Source: CBDATA01 sp965202845 (GTDB taxonomy: Bacteria; Acidobacteriota; Vicinamibacteria; Marinacidobacterales; Marinacidobacteraceae). Taken from it: 64,000 bases of DNA. The stretch is taken from assembly GCA_965202845.1 (NCBI GenBank), contig OZ241856.1, positions 2,170,001 through 2,234,000 on the forward strand. Reading direction: 5' to 3'. Position 1 is the stretch's first letter; each line of letters begins with the position of its first letter. Both the position numbers and the translations under genes were made by a program. The notes beneath the pieces are model-generated. The model was not told where the DNA came from and made no database searches. It saw nothing but the letters and a program-made list of their open reading frames with translations. This document shows, piece by piece, positions 23,596-31,680 of this stretch.

Positions 23596-24784
23596 CGCCG
23601 GACTCGACGACCATCGCGATCCCCTGGCCGCCGCCGATGCAGGCGGTAGCCAGCCCGTATCGACCGCCGGAGCGCCGGAGTTCGTACAGCAGGGTGAGCA
23701 GCAGGCGGGCGCCGGTGGCGCCCAGCGGATGCCCCAGGGCGATGGCGCCCCCGTTCACGTTGACCCGCGTCCGGTCCAGTCCGAGTTCGCGCTCGACCGC
23801 CAGGTATTGCGGCGCGAAGGCCTCGTTCACTTCGATCCGGTCCATGTCCTCCAGCTTGCGTCCGGCGGCGCGCAGCGCGGCGCGGCTCGCCGGAACCGGA
23901 CCGAGTCCCATGATCTCCGGCGGCACCCCGGCGGTCGCCCAGGAGACGATCCGTCCCAGCGGAGTCCGTTCCCGCGCCAGCGGGCTGCGCTCATGCGCCA
24001 GCGCCAGCGCGGCGGCGCCGTCGGCGACCCCGCTCGCGTTGCCGGCGGTGATCATCCCGTCGGCGCGAAAGGCCGGGCGCAGGCCGCGGAGCGTCTCGAG
24101 CGTGGTTCCGGGGCGCGGATGGGTGTCCCGATCGACCCGCTGCTCCCCCTTGCGGGTCTTGAGGGTCACCGGAACGATCTCCCCGGCGCGGTTCGCGGCG
24201 CCGGCGGCGGCCGCCTCCTGGCTCCGAAGCGCATAGGCGTCCGCATCCTCGCGGGTGACCCCGGTGCGTTCCGCGACCCGCTCGGCGGTGTCGGACATGG
24301 AGAGGCCGCACATGCCGTCGGTCAGGGCGGCCGTCAGGCTGTCCTCCAGGACCCCGTCGCCCAGCCGGAGCCCCTTGCGCGCCCCGCGCACCACGAAGGG
24401 CGCCTCGCTCATCGACTCCATGCCGCCGGCGAGCGCCGCGTCGGCCTCGCCGAGCAGCAGCAGGTGGGAGGCCGAGATCGCCGCCTGGATCCCGGAGCCG
24501 CACAGCCGGTTCACCGTCAGCGCCGGAACCTCGACCGGAATCCCGGCGCGGATGCCCACATGGCGAGCGCCGTAGATGCCGTCGGCGCTGGTCTGCTGCG
24601 CGTTGCCGAACACCACGTGATCCATCCGGTCCGGCTCGGCGCCGGAGCGTCGCAGCGCCTCGGTCGCCGCCAGCGCGCCGAGCTCCACCGCGGTCTTCCC
24701 GGAAAGCTCCCCCAGGAAGGTGGTCATGGGGGTGCGCGCCCCCTCCACGATGAAAATCCCTTCGGAGGGAGCGATGGCGTTCAT
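23588..24784 (-). CDS. Acetyl-CoA acetyltransferase (thiolase)
   Basis: This 398-residue thiolase has the nucleophilic Cys in NRLCGSGIQAAIS, GGMESMSEAPFV, NEAFAPQYLAVE, GGAIALGHPLGATGARL and the C-terminal CIGGGQGIAMV. It is the first gene of a long minus-strand run through ribH, nusB and lysS to the Lol, Bam and SpoIID-like genes. It is clearly paralogous to the thiolase at 5359-6543 but much diverged. It lies divergent from a small membrane protein gene across a 61-bp spacer. Confidence 0.94.
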   Translation of the reverse strand: MNAIAPSEGIFIVEGARTPMTTFLGELSGKTAVELGALAATEALRRSGAEPDRMDHVVFGNAQQTSADGIYGARHVGIRAGIPVEVPALTVNRLCGSGIQAAISASHLLLLGEADAALAGGMESMSEAPFVVRGARKGLRLGDGVLEDSLTAALTDGMCGLSMSDTAERVAERTGVTREDADAYALRSQEAAAAGAANRAGEIVPVTLKTRKGEQRVDRDTHPRPGTTLETLRGLRPAFRADGMITAGNASGVADGAAALALAHERSPLARERTPLGRIVSWATAGVPPEIMGLGPVPASRAALRAAGRKLEDMDRIEVNEAFAPQYLAVERELGLDRTRVNVNGGAIALGHPLGATGARLLLTLLYELRRSGGRYGLATACIGGGQGIAMVVESGGA

Positions 24785-24830
24785 TTTCGGGCGGCTAGCC
24801 TAGCAGTCGGGAAGCCCCTCCCCCGGTGGG

Positions 24831-24836
24831 TACACT
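24831..24836 (+). promoter_or_regulatory. Candidate -10 box (TACACT) for a near-leaderless transcript
   Basis: TACACT lies nine bases before the GTG of the small membrane protein gene, with no Shine-Dalgarno sequence between. This is the spacing expected when transcription starts at or next to the start codon. Confidence 0.35.
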
Positions 24837-24845
24837 TTCGGCGCC

Positions 24846-25226
24846 GTGTCCGAGAGTCCGAACCGGGTGGTTCCCGCCGCCCTCTCCCTCGTGCTTCCGG
24901 GTCTGGGCCATGCGTTTCTCGGCCGGGCGCGGACCGGGCTGGTCTTCCTCGCGTCCATCGGCCTCCTGTTCGCGACCGGGCTGGCGATGGACGGCGAGTT
25001 CTTCCCGGTGCGCGGCGCGGCGCCGCTGACCCTGCTCGCCGGACTGGCGGAAATGGGGATGGGGCTTCCCTACTTCCTCGCCAGGGCGCTCGGATTCGGG
25101 GCGGGGAATCCGGCGGCGCCGACCTACGAATACGGCTACGCCTTCCTGATCTCGGCGGGCCTCCTCAACCTCCTGGTCGCGCTGCACGCCTCGGACCTGG
25201 CGGACCGGACCCCGCCGGAAGCCTGA
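24846..25226 (+). CDS. Small integral membrane protein (DUF6677-like)
   Basis: This 126-residue protein has three to four hydrophobic helices. The first follows the glycine-rich turn LSLVLPGLGHAFLGRARTG, a pattern shared with TM2-like and DUF6677-type proteins. The last is FLISAGLLNLLVALHASDLA. The start is GTG. The stop overlaps the next small gene by one base. The family label is tentative and the function unknown. Confidence 0.65.
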   Translation: MSESPNRVVPAALSLVLPGLGHAFLGRARTGLVFLASIGLLFATGLAMDGEFFPVRGAAPLTLLAGLAEMGMGLPYFLARALGFGAGNPAAPTYEYGYAFLISAGLLNLLVALHASDLADRTPPEA

Positions 25227-25396
25227 TGCACCACTTCGTGGCGATGACGCTGTTCGCGGCGTTCGTCTCGCCGGCGTTCGCCTGCCTGATGCGCGACGGC
25301 GTGGCGGCGCGGGTCCGCTTCGGGCTGTTCACCTTCACCGCCCTGATGGGAAGCGGCCTGGGCGCCGGCTGGCTGTTCTACCTGATCTACCGCTGA
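25226..25396 (+). CDS. Small membrane protein (56 aa)
   Basis: Its ATG overlaps the previous stop (TGATG). It has two hydrophobic segments, HHFVAMTLFAAFVSPAFACL and LFTFTALMGSGLGAGWLFYL. It is probably cotranscribed with the genes on both sides; the nucleoside transporter follows six bases later. No recognised family. Confidence 0.6.
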   Translation: MHHFVAMTLFAAFVSPAFACLMRDGVAARVRFGLFTFTALMGSGLGAGWLFYLIYR

Positions 25397-25401
25397 CTCG
25401 T

Positions 25402-26622
25402 TTGGCCTTCCTCCTGCCGGTCGTCGGCATCGCGGTCCTGCTCGCGATCGGCTGGGGCATCTCGACGGACCGGAAGCGCTTTCCTTGGCGGATCGTCGCC
25501 TGGGGGCTGGGACTCCAGGTGGCGTTCGCCTTCCTGGTGCTCCGGACGTCGGTCGGCGCCGGGGCGCTGGCGGCCGCCGCCGGGTTCGTGGACCTCGCGC
25601 TCGCGCAGGCGAACGCCGGCATCGAGCTGCTGTTCGGCCCGCTCGCCGACCGGGAGCGCTTCGGCGTGATCCTGGCGGTCTCCGCGCTGCCGGCCATCGT
25701 CTACATCGCTTCGGTGTTCGCCGTCCTCTACTACCTGGGCGTCCTCCAGGCGGCGGTGGCGCTGATGGCCCGGGTGATGGTGCGGACTCTCGGCACCAGC
25801 GGGGCCGAAACGCTCGGCGCCGCCGCCAACGTGTTCATGGGGCAGACCGAGGCGCCGCTGGTGGTGCGCCCGTACCTGGAGCGGATGACCCGCTCCGAGC
25901 TCCACGCGGTCATGGTGTCGGGTATGGCCACGGTGTCGGGAGGCATGCTCGCCGCCTATGTGGCGCTGGGGGTGGATTCGCGCTTCCTGCTGGCGGCCAG
26001 CCTGGTGAACGCGCCCGCCGCGCTGATGATGGCCAAGATCATCGTGCCGGAGACCGCCGCCGCCGAGACCGCCGGCCGGGTGACGCGCCGGATGCTGGGG
26101 CGCGCCGGCGGAACCGACGCCAACGTCATCGACGCCGCGGCCCGCGGCGCCGGGGACGGAATCCGGCTGGTGATCAACGTGATCGCGATGGTGATCGCCT
26201 TCCTGAGCCTGGTCGCGCTCATCGACCTCCCGCTGGGGGTCTTCGGCCTCTCCCTCACCGGGATCCTGGGGTGGGCCTTCGCGCCGGTCGCCTTTCTGAT
26301 GGGAGTCCCGGCGGCGGACGTTCCGGCGGTGGCCGGGCTGCTCGGCAAGAAGCTGGTGCTGAACGAGTTCGTGGCCTACCTCGACCTCGCCGCCATGCTC
26401 CGGGAAGGCGCGCTGTCCGCCCGGAGCGAGATGATGGCCACCTTCGCGCTCTGCGGCTTCGCCAACCTGGGTTCGGTGGGCATCCAGATCGGCGGGATCG
26501 GCGCGCTGGCGCCGGGGCGCAAGAGCGATCTGGCCCGGCTCGGTCTCCGGGCGCTGGCCGGGGGCGCGATCACCACCCTGGTCACCGCGACGCTCGCCGG
26601 GATGCTCTTCGCGGACGCATGA
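25402..26622 (+). CDS. Concentrative nucleoside transporter (NupC/CNT family)
   Basis: This 406-residue symporter has about 8-10 transmembrane segments and takes up nucleosides with Na+ or H+. CNT signatures include GAETLGAAANVFMGQTEAPL, MVSGMATVSGGMLAAYVALG, KLVLNEFVAYLDLA and FALCGFANLGSVGIQIGGIG. The start is a TTG six bases after the preceding small gene. The stop overlaps the purine nucleoside phosphorylase start by four bases (ATGA), so uptake and phosphorolysis are coupled. Confidence 0.95.
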   Translation: MAFLLPVVGIAVLLAIGWGISTDRKRFPWRIVAWGLGLQVAFAFLVLRTSVGAGALAAAAGFVDLALAQANAGIELLFGPLADRERFGVILAVSALPAIVYIASVFAVLYYLGVLQAAVALMARVMVRTLGTSGAETLGAAANVFMGQTEAPLVVRPYLERMTRSELHAVMVSGMATVSGGMLAAYVALGVDSRFLLAASLVNAPAALMMAKIIVPETAAAETAGRVTRRMLGRAGGTDANVIDAAARGAGDGIRLVINVIAMVIAFLSLVALIDLPLGVFGLSLTGILGWAFAPVAFLMGVPAADVPAVAGLLGKKLVLNEFVAYLDLAAMLREGALSARSEMMATFALCGFANLGSVGIQIGGIGALAPGRKSDLARLGLRALAGGAITTLVTATLAGMLFADA

Positions 26623-27458
26623 AACCGGACGTCAGGGAACGGATCGCGGCGGCGGCGCCGGCGGTGCGGTGCTGGGCCGGGACGCCGTTTCCCGAGTTCG
26701 GCATCGTGCTCGGATCGGGGTTGGCGGGCGCTTCGGAGCGCATCCGGAATCCCCGCTCCCTCCCCTTCGACCAGATCCCCGGATGCCCGGAGTGCACCGC
26801 GCCGGGACACCGGAGCCAGCTCCTGCTGGGCGACCTGGGTCCCCTCCGGGTGGCGATGACGCTCGGCCGGCATCATCTCTACGAGGGGCGCAGCCCCGAC
26901 GACGCGGCGTTCCTCGTGCGGCTGCTGGCGGCGCTGGGGGTGAAGCGGCTGCTCTTGACCGCCGCCACCGGCGCCATCGCCCCCGAGCTCGGAGTGGGGG
27001 ACTTCGTCCGGATCCGCGACCAGCTGAACCTCACCGGGGCCAGCCCGCTGACCGGCGCCGAGCCGGGGCCGGAGCCGCGGTTCCCGGACATGACCCGGAT
27101 GTGGGACCGGGAGCTTTCCGCCGCGATGGGGCGCGCCGGCGAGCGGATCGGGATGGCGCTGCCGGTCGGGGTCTACGCCGGAGTGCGGGGGCCGCAGTTC
27201 GAGACCCCGGCGGAGATTCGCATGCTGCGCGCGCTCGGCGGCGACGTGGTGGGGATGTCGGTGGCGCTGGAGGCGATCGCGGCGCGGCACGCCGGATTGC
27301 GGCTCGCCGGGCTGGCCTTCGTGTCGAACCTCGCCGCCGGACTCGGCGACCAGGAGCTCCGCCCCGAACACGTGGAGGAGGCCGGCCGGGAGGCCAGCCC
27401 CCGGCTCGCCCGCCTGCTCGCCGCGATCGCCGAGGAGCCGGAGTTCGGAACCGGCTGA
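26619..27458 (+). CDS. Purine nucleoside phosphorylase (trimeric, PNP-I family)
   Basis: This 279-residue enzyme splits purine nucleosides with phosphate into base and ribose-1-phosphate. Landmarks are the phosphate loop in FGIVLGSGLAG, GRHHLYEG, the VGVYAGVRGPQFETPAEI segment, and the ribose-binding GGDVVGMSVALEA. The purine-binding loop reads FVSNLAAGLG where the family usually has TNxAAG. It forms an operon with the CNT transporter. Hpt, which recycles the released base, is convergent 12 bp away. Confidence 0.93.
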   Translation: MKPDVRERIAAAAPAVRCWAGTPFPEFGIVLGSGLAGASERIRNPRSLPFDQIPGCPECTAPGHRSQLLLGDLGPLRVAMTLGRHHLYEGRSPDDAAFLVRLLAALGVKRLLLTAATGAIAPELGVGDFVRIRDQLNLTGASPLTGAEPGPEPRFPDMTRMWDRELSAAMGRAGERIGMALPVGVYAGVRGPQFETPAEIRMLRALGGDVVGMSVALEAIAARHAGLRLAGLAFVSNLAAGLGDQELRPEHVEEAGREASPRLARLLAAIAEEPEFGTG

Positions 27459-27469
27459 GGGAGCGGCTA

Positions 27470-28003
27470 CTACATCCCCTCGAGGACTCCGATGTACGGC
27501 AGGTGGCGATGCCGCTCCCGGAAGTCGAGTCCGTATCCGACCACGAACCGGTCCGGGATGACGAAGCCGGTGAAGTCGGGAGCGATCCGGGGATGGCGAC
27601 GGCGGGCCGGCTTGTGGAGCAGGGCGACCGAACGGAGGGAGCGGGGTCCATCGGACGGGATCGCTTCCTGAAGCGCCCGGAGCGAGCCGCCGGTGTCGAT
27701 GATGTCCTCGACGATCAGCACGTCCCGCCCGGCGAGCGAATCGGGGTGGAGTCCCTGGATTTCGGGCGCCCCCGGCTCGGCGCGGTCCCGGTAGGAGATC
27801 ACCCGGCAGAAGTCCACCGAGGGGTCGAGACCCTGTTCCGCAAGCCGCCTCGCCAGGTCGGCGGCGAAGACGAAAGCCCCGCGCAACACGACCAGCAGGT
27901 GGAGATCCCCGCCGGGAGTCGCCTGCGCGATTTCGGCGGCGAGTTCGGCCACCCGCTCCCGGATGATTTCGGCGGAAAGGAGCTCCGCCGGACGACGCGC
28001 CAA
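27470..28003 (-). CDS. hpt: Hypoxanthine phosphoribosyltransferase
   Basis: This enzyme salvages hypoxanthine or guanine with PRPP. The PRPP-binding motif is VLIVEDIIDTGGSL. The flanking motifs LLVVLRGAFVFAADL, RVISYRDR, FTGFVIPDRFVVGYGLD and the final YIGVLEGM are diagnostic. The chosen TTG start (MARRPAELLSAE) gives 177 residues, the usual size; a CTG at about 28015 is an alternative. The upstream tonB-like gene ends within the leader, at 28012. Confidence 0.93.
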   Translation of the reverse strand: MARRPAELLSAEIIRERVAELAAEIAQATPGGDLHLLVVLRGAFVFAADLARRLAEQGLDPSVDFCRVISYRDRAEPGAPEIQGLHPDSLAGRDVLIVEDIIDTGGSLRALQEAIPSDGPRSLRSVALLHKPARRRHPRIAPDFTGFVIPDRFVVGYGLDFRERHRHLPYIGVLEGM

Positions 28004-28011
28004 GGCCGGAT

Positions 28012-28950
28012 TCAGGAAACCGGAAAGAGGCCGAAGGTGACGGTGATGACGCCGATCGCCTCCACCGGGCGCCCGTCCTTGAGCGCCGGCTTCCAGCGGT
28101 ACTGGAGCGCGTGCCGGCGGGCGGTCTCGACGCAGACCCGGCAGCCCGACTTGATGACCCCCAGCACTTCGGTGCTGCCGTCCACCTTGACCAGCACCTG
28201 GAGCATCACCTCGCCGGTGATCCGGCGCTCCCGGGCCGCATCGGGGTAGGGAGGCGCATCCGGCTCGAATACCAGCCGCGGCTCCACGTCGTAGCCCCCC
28301 GGACGGTAGGCGCCGCCGCCGGACCCGCCGCCGTAGCCCGGTCCGACGCCCCATCCCCGCCCCTCGCCCACGCCGGTCCCCTCTCCGCCGCCGATCCCCC
28401 CGCCGGTTCCGGCGCTCCGCTCCCGATCGCGCCCGCCCCGATCCTCGAAATCGGTCAGCGAGAGGCCGGGGGACTCCACCGCCTGCGGCGAAAACACCGC
28501 GCCGGGGAGCGAGGCGGTCCAGTCGGGGTCGTCCTCGAGGTTCTCGAGATCCTCGAACCGGAGCGGGCGGGGGGCGCGCGGCGCGATCGGCGCCTGGCGC
28601 TCGGGCTCCGGTTCCGGCGCCGGGGGCGGTTCGACCCGCTCCGGAATCCAGGCGGTGATGCGGCGCCCGCCGCTGCCGCCGCCTCCGCCGCCTCCGCCCA
28701 GCCCCTCGCCGCCGGCGACGTCAAACGCGAAGCGGGGCGCGGCGGTCCGCGCCGCTGGGTCCGAATCCAGGAGGCCGATGAGGCCGGGGAGAAACACCGA
28801 GGCGCCCAGCCCCAGGTGAAGCGCCAGCGACGCCAGCGCGGAACGCTCCTTCCAGATCGGGGCCGCGCCGGAAGCCGCGCCGCCGGACGCCAGCCCCGAA
28901 AGCGCATGGGCCGCCGGGCCGGAAACCGGAACGCCTTCTTCGGTCGCCAT
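28012..28950 (-). CDS. TonB-family energy transducer
   Basis: This 312-residue protein has a cytoplasmic start and one transmembrane helix (LASLALHLGLGASVFLPGLI). A Gly-rich stretch, a Pro/Glu periplasmic linker and a second Gly-rich linker follow. The C-terminal TonB domain reads YPDAARERRITGEVMLQVLV, HALQYRWKPALKDGRPVEA and ITVTFGLFP. It should transmit proton-motive force to TonB-dependent receptors, but no ExbBD or receptor is encoded nearby. It is a different gene from the TonB-like protein at 12041-13234. Confidence 0.85.
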   Translation of the reverse strand: MATEEGVPVSGPAAHALSGLASGGAASGAAPIWKERSALASLALHLGLGASVFLPGLIGLLDSDPAARTAAPRFAFDVAGGEGLGGGGGGGGSGGRRITAWIPERVEPPPAPEPEPERQAPIAPRAPRPLRFEDLENLEDDPDWTASLPGAVFSPQAVESPGLSLTDFEDRGGRDRERSAGTGGGIGGGEGTGVGEGRGWGVGPGYGGGSGGGAYRPGGYDVEPRLVFEPDAPPYPDAARERRITGEVMLQVLVKVDGSTEVLGVIKSGCRVCVETARRHALQYRWKPALKDGRPVEAIGVITVTFGLFPVS

Positions 28951-28970
28951 CGCGCAATCGGCCTCCCCGC

Positions 28971-28998
28971 CCCAACTGGTCTATCCCAACTGGTCTAT
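28971..28998. repeat. Tandem 14-bp direct repeat in a divergent promoter region
   Basis: The sequence cccaactggtctat occurs twice without a spacer (28971-28984 and 28985-28998). It lies between the divergent TonB-type gene and the spondin lipoprotein gene. The second copy runs into TATGCT, a plausible -10 box for the plus-strand gene, so this may be an operator. Confidence 0.6.
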
Positions 28999-29098
28999 GC
29001 TAGCAGCCAGGCGCGAACGAGCTCCGAGGGCCGGGAGCGCATACAATCCGCGAGCACGCTGGCGATTTCTCCGAGCCGGCGGAAGGAGACCATCCCCC

Positions 29099-29878
29099 AT
29101 GACCAAAAGGAACCTGACCAAGCAGAACCTGCTCGTTCCCCTGGGCGCGTTCGCCCTCGCGCTGGCGGCGTGCGGCGACAACGGCGACTCGATGCCGACC
29201 CCGGCGCCAGCGCCCGCTCCAGCCCCGGCGCCCGCCCCTGCTCCCGCCCCCACGCCGGAACCGGCGGCGCCCACGATGCAGGAGTACACGATCGGGTACA
29301 AGGCCGTCATCTCCTCCTATCCCACCCTGCAGGCCCTCTTCGGCGCCACGCCCTTCCCCGAAGGCGTCTCCACCGCGCCCCACCTGATCCTCGCCACCCA
29401 TCCGATGGGCGCCAAGGGACTCTTCGAGCGGGGCGAAATGGCGAGCGCCGGCCTCAAGACCCTGGCCGAAACCGGCGCCGTCGAAGCGATCGTCGCCGAG
29501 GCCGAGGCGATGGGGCACACCGTGCTGTGGACCATGGAAAGCCAGCTTCAAGCGGTGATCGCCGACCCCACAAAGGCCATGGTCACATTGAGTTCGGAGC
29601 AGCCTTGCATCAGCTTCGCCCAGATGATCGCCCCCAGTTCCGACTGGTTCATCGGGGTTGAGCCCATCTGCGCGGTGGACGAGGGCGGAAACTGGCTCGA
29701 CGAGATCGTCCTCACCTCCAAGGCCTACGACGCCGGCACCGCGGAGGGCGAGGACTTCATGCTCAAGACTGGGGACACCGACCCGCAGGTGGCGATCTCC
29801 TTCCTCGACGTCGCTCCCTTCTCGCCGGAGGGAACGCCGGTCTCCGAGATCACCGCCACCAAGAAGGCGGAAGAGTAA
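29099..29878 (+). CDS. Spondin-domain lipoprotein
   Basis: This 259-residue lipoprotein has a lipobox in FALALAACGD and a long Pro-Ala linker (about residues 33-57). A spondin_N-type domain follows: ATHPMGAKGLFERGEMAS, PSSDWFIGVEPICAVDE, and LTSKAYDAGTAEGEDF. Spondin domains occur in animal extracellular matrix proteins and in scattered bacterial surface proteins. GGAAGGAGA precedes the ATG with good spacing. It is probably outer-membrane anchored; its ligand is unknown. Confidence 0.85.
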   Translation: MTKRNLTKQNLLVPLGAFALALAACGDNGDSMPTPAPAPAPAPAPAPAPAPTPEPAAPTMQEYTIGYKAVISSYPTLQALFGATPFPEGVSTAPHLILATHPMGAKGLFERGEMASAGLKTLAETGAVEAIVAEAEAMGHTVLWTMESQLQAVIADPTKAMVTLSSEQPCISFAQMIAPSSDWFIGVEPICAVDEGGNWLDEIVLTSKAYDAGTAEGEDFMLKTGDTDPQVAISFLDVAPFSPEGTPVSEITATKKAEE

Positions 29879-29923
29879 GCCGGATCGCCGCCGAGCGTCC
29901 GAAACCGGCCGGGGGGCGGAGCC

Positions 29924-31378
29924 ATGTCCGCTGACGCCGCCGCCCCGGCGCCGTCCTGGGAGGAGCCCTCCCGGGTCGTCATAGTCGGCGCCGGGCAGAC
30001 CGGGACGGAAACCGCCCGGCAGCTGGGCGCCGACCGGCACGTGGCGGTCCTCGACGTGGACCCCGCCAAGCTGGAGCGGCTCGCCGGGGACTGGAGCGGA
30101 AAGCCGCTTCGCACCTTCGCCCGGGACGGGACCAGCGCGCTCGCGCTCCGCCAGGCCGGCGCCGAGGGAGCGGACTGGGTCATCGCCGCCACCGACCGGG
30201 ACGATGTGAACATCGAGGTCTGCCGGGTCGCCGCCGAACTGAACCCGCGTCCGAGCGCCATCGGAACCATCCGCGCCGGCGAGCGAAGCGATGCGCTCCG
30301 CGCCACCGGCGCCGCCAGCATCGTGCGCCCGGTGGTCATCGCCAGCCAGATCCGCAACCGGGTGGAGCGTTCGCACCAGGTCGCCACCACCCTGGGACTC
30401 GGACTCGGCGAGATCCGGGAAATCCAGGTTCTGCCGACGTCCCCGGCGGTGGGGGTCAAGCTCCGCAACCTGGGCGCCCGGAAGTGGCTGGTCGCGGGGA
30501 TCTACCGGGCCGGCGGGTTCGTGGTTCCGGACGGGAACGCCGTCATCGAGGCCGGGGATCGGCTGCTCATCACCGGCGACCCCGAAGTCGCGCCCGGCGC
30601 CGCCGAATTCCTGCGCGAGGGCAAGTCGCTGTTTCCGCTGCAATTCGGCAGCGAGCTGGTGGTCTACGCGGATCGTCCGCTCCCGGACCTTGACTGGCGC
30701 GAGGCCGAGTACCTCTTCCGCTCTTCGCGCGCCCGGCGCCTCCGCATCGTCGCCGCCCCCGAAGTGACGCCGCCGGCGAACTTCCAGGCGCCGGCGTCGC
30801 AGATCACCCGGGTTCCGCTCGGCCCGAACCCGGTGGAGGACATCGGGCGCGAGGCCGGCTGCGTGGTGCTCCCCCGCCAGGAGGCGTCGCTTCTCGCCCG
30901 CATCGGCCTCAACACCAGCCGCTCGCTCGCCACCATGGCGCGCTTCCCCTGCCCGGTCCTGCTGCCCGGGGGGCGTTTCCCGTGGGAGCGGGTGGTCCTC
31001 CCGGTCACCGACCTGGACAGCACTCTGCGCGCCGCCGACACCGCGCTCGGCCTCGCCCGCCAGTTCGACATCCCCTTCAGCCTCCTTTCGGTGAAACCGC
31101 CGTCGTTCATCAGCCAGGAGCCGGAGGAGCACCGGGAGACGCTGGTGGCCATCGTCGAGCGCATGGCCAGGCTGTACCGGACCCGGGTGCCGGTCATCGA
31201 GAGCGTCGGCAACCTGCCCCGCCGGATGGCCGCCATGACCGAGCCGGGCGACTTGGTGGTGGTCGGCTACGACGTCCACCGCGGCGGCTCCTTCTTCCGC
31301 CCCGACCGGGCGCGCCACATCATCATCCGGGTGCGCGCCAGCGTGCTCGCCATCCCGACCCACTCCGCCCGCCCCTGA
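29924..31378 (+). CDS. RCK (TrkA-like) protein with a C-terminal USP-like region
   Basis: This 484-residue soluble protein begins with an RCK-N Rossmann domain (VVIVGAGQTGTETARQLG, then VAVLDVDPAKLERL). An RCK-C domain follows (VGVKLRNLGARKWLVAGIYR, VIEAGDRLLITGDP). The C-terminal ~250 residues have repeated alpha/beta pattern resembling universal-stress-protein domains (WERVVLPVTDLDST, GDLVVVGYDV). RCK domains gate K+ channels or transporters in response to NAD or nucleotides. No channel gene is adjacent. GGGGCGGAG precedes the ATG. Confidence 0.75.
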   Translation: MSADAAAPAPSWEEPSRVVIVGAGQTGTETARQLGADRHVAVLDVDPAKLERLAGDWSGKPLRTFARDGTSALALRQAGAEGADWVIAATDRDDVNIEVCRVAAELNPRPSAIGTIRAGERSDALRATGAASIVRPVVIASQIRNRVERSHQVATTLGLGLGEIREIQVLPTSPAVGVKLRNLGARKWLVAGIYRAGGFVVPDGNAVIEAGDRLLITGDPEVAPGAAEFLREGKSLFPLQFGSELVVYADRPLPDLDWREAEYLFRSSRARRLRIVAAPEVTPPANFQAPASQITRVPLGPNPVEDIGREAGCVVLPRQEASLLARIGLNTSRSLATMARFPCPVLLPGGRFPWERVVLPVTDLDSTLRAADTALGLARQFDIPFSLLSVKPPSFISQEPEEHRETLVAIVERMARLYRTRVPVIESVGNLPRRMAAMTEPGDLVVVGYDVHRGGSFFRPDRARHIIIRVRASVLAIPTHSARP

Positions 31379-31425
31379 GATCGCGGACGACGCCGTGGTA
31401 GACTATTCGCGGAGGTGCCGTCCCC

Positions 31426-31680
31426 ATGAATATCGAGAATCCAGTTGTTCGCTACGAAGTGAATGGAGAGCCACAGACGGCGACGACCGACAAGCTTGCA
31501 GTCAGCACAATTCTTGAGAACGCGGGCCGAGCCGCCAGCATAGACACCAGGAATCTTGAGGACTACTACCTGCAGGATCTCAAGACTGAGCGCCGGCACG
31601 ATGATCCCGCGGAAGAGATCACTGTCCACGACGGGAGCCGATTCCTGGCCGTGCACCGCGGCGCGACGCCCGTGGCATGA
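31426..31680 (+). CDS. Ubiquitin-like beta-grasp protein (conjugation substrate)
   Basis: This 84-residue protein has the bacterial multiubiquitin-type pattern. A first strand, VRYEVNGEPQTATTDKL, is followed by a helix, AVSTILENAG, then YYLQDLK, an acidic turn and a final strand, HDGSRFLAVHRG. The chain ends in ATPVA, five residues beyond a Gly, rather than in a free Gly-Gly. The downstream JAMM-domain protein might trim it. GGAGGTG lies nine bases before the ATG. The stop overlaps the E2-like gene by four bases. The base composition is visibly less GC-rich than flanking genes, which suggests horizontal acquisition. Confidence 0.72.
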   Translation: MNIENPVVRYEVNGEPQTATTDKLAVSTILENAGRAASIDTRNLEDYYLQDLKTERRHDDPAEEITVHDGSRFLAVHRGATPVA

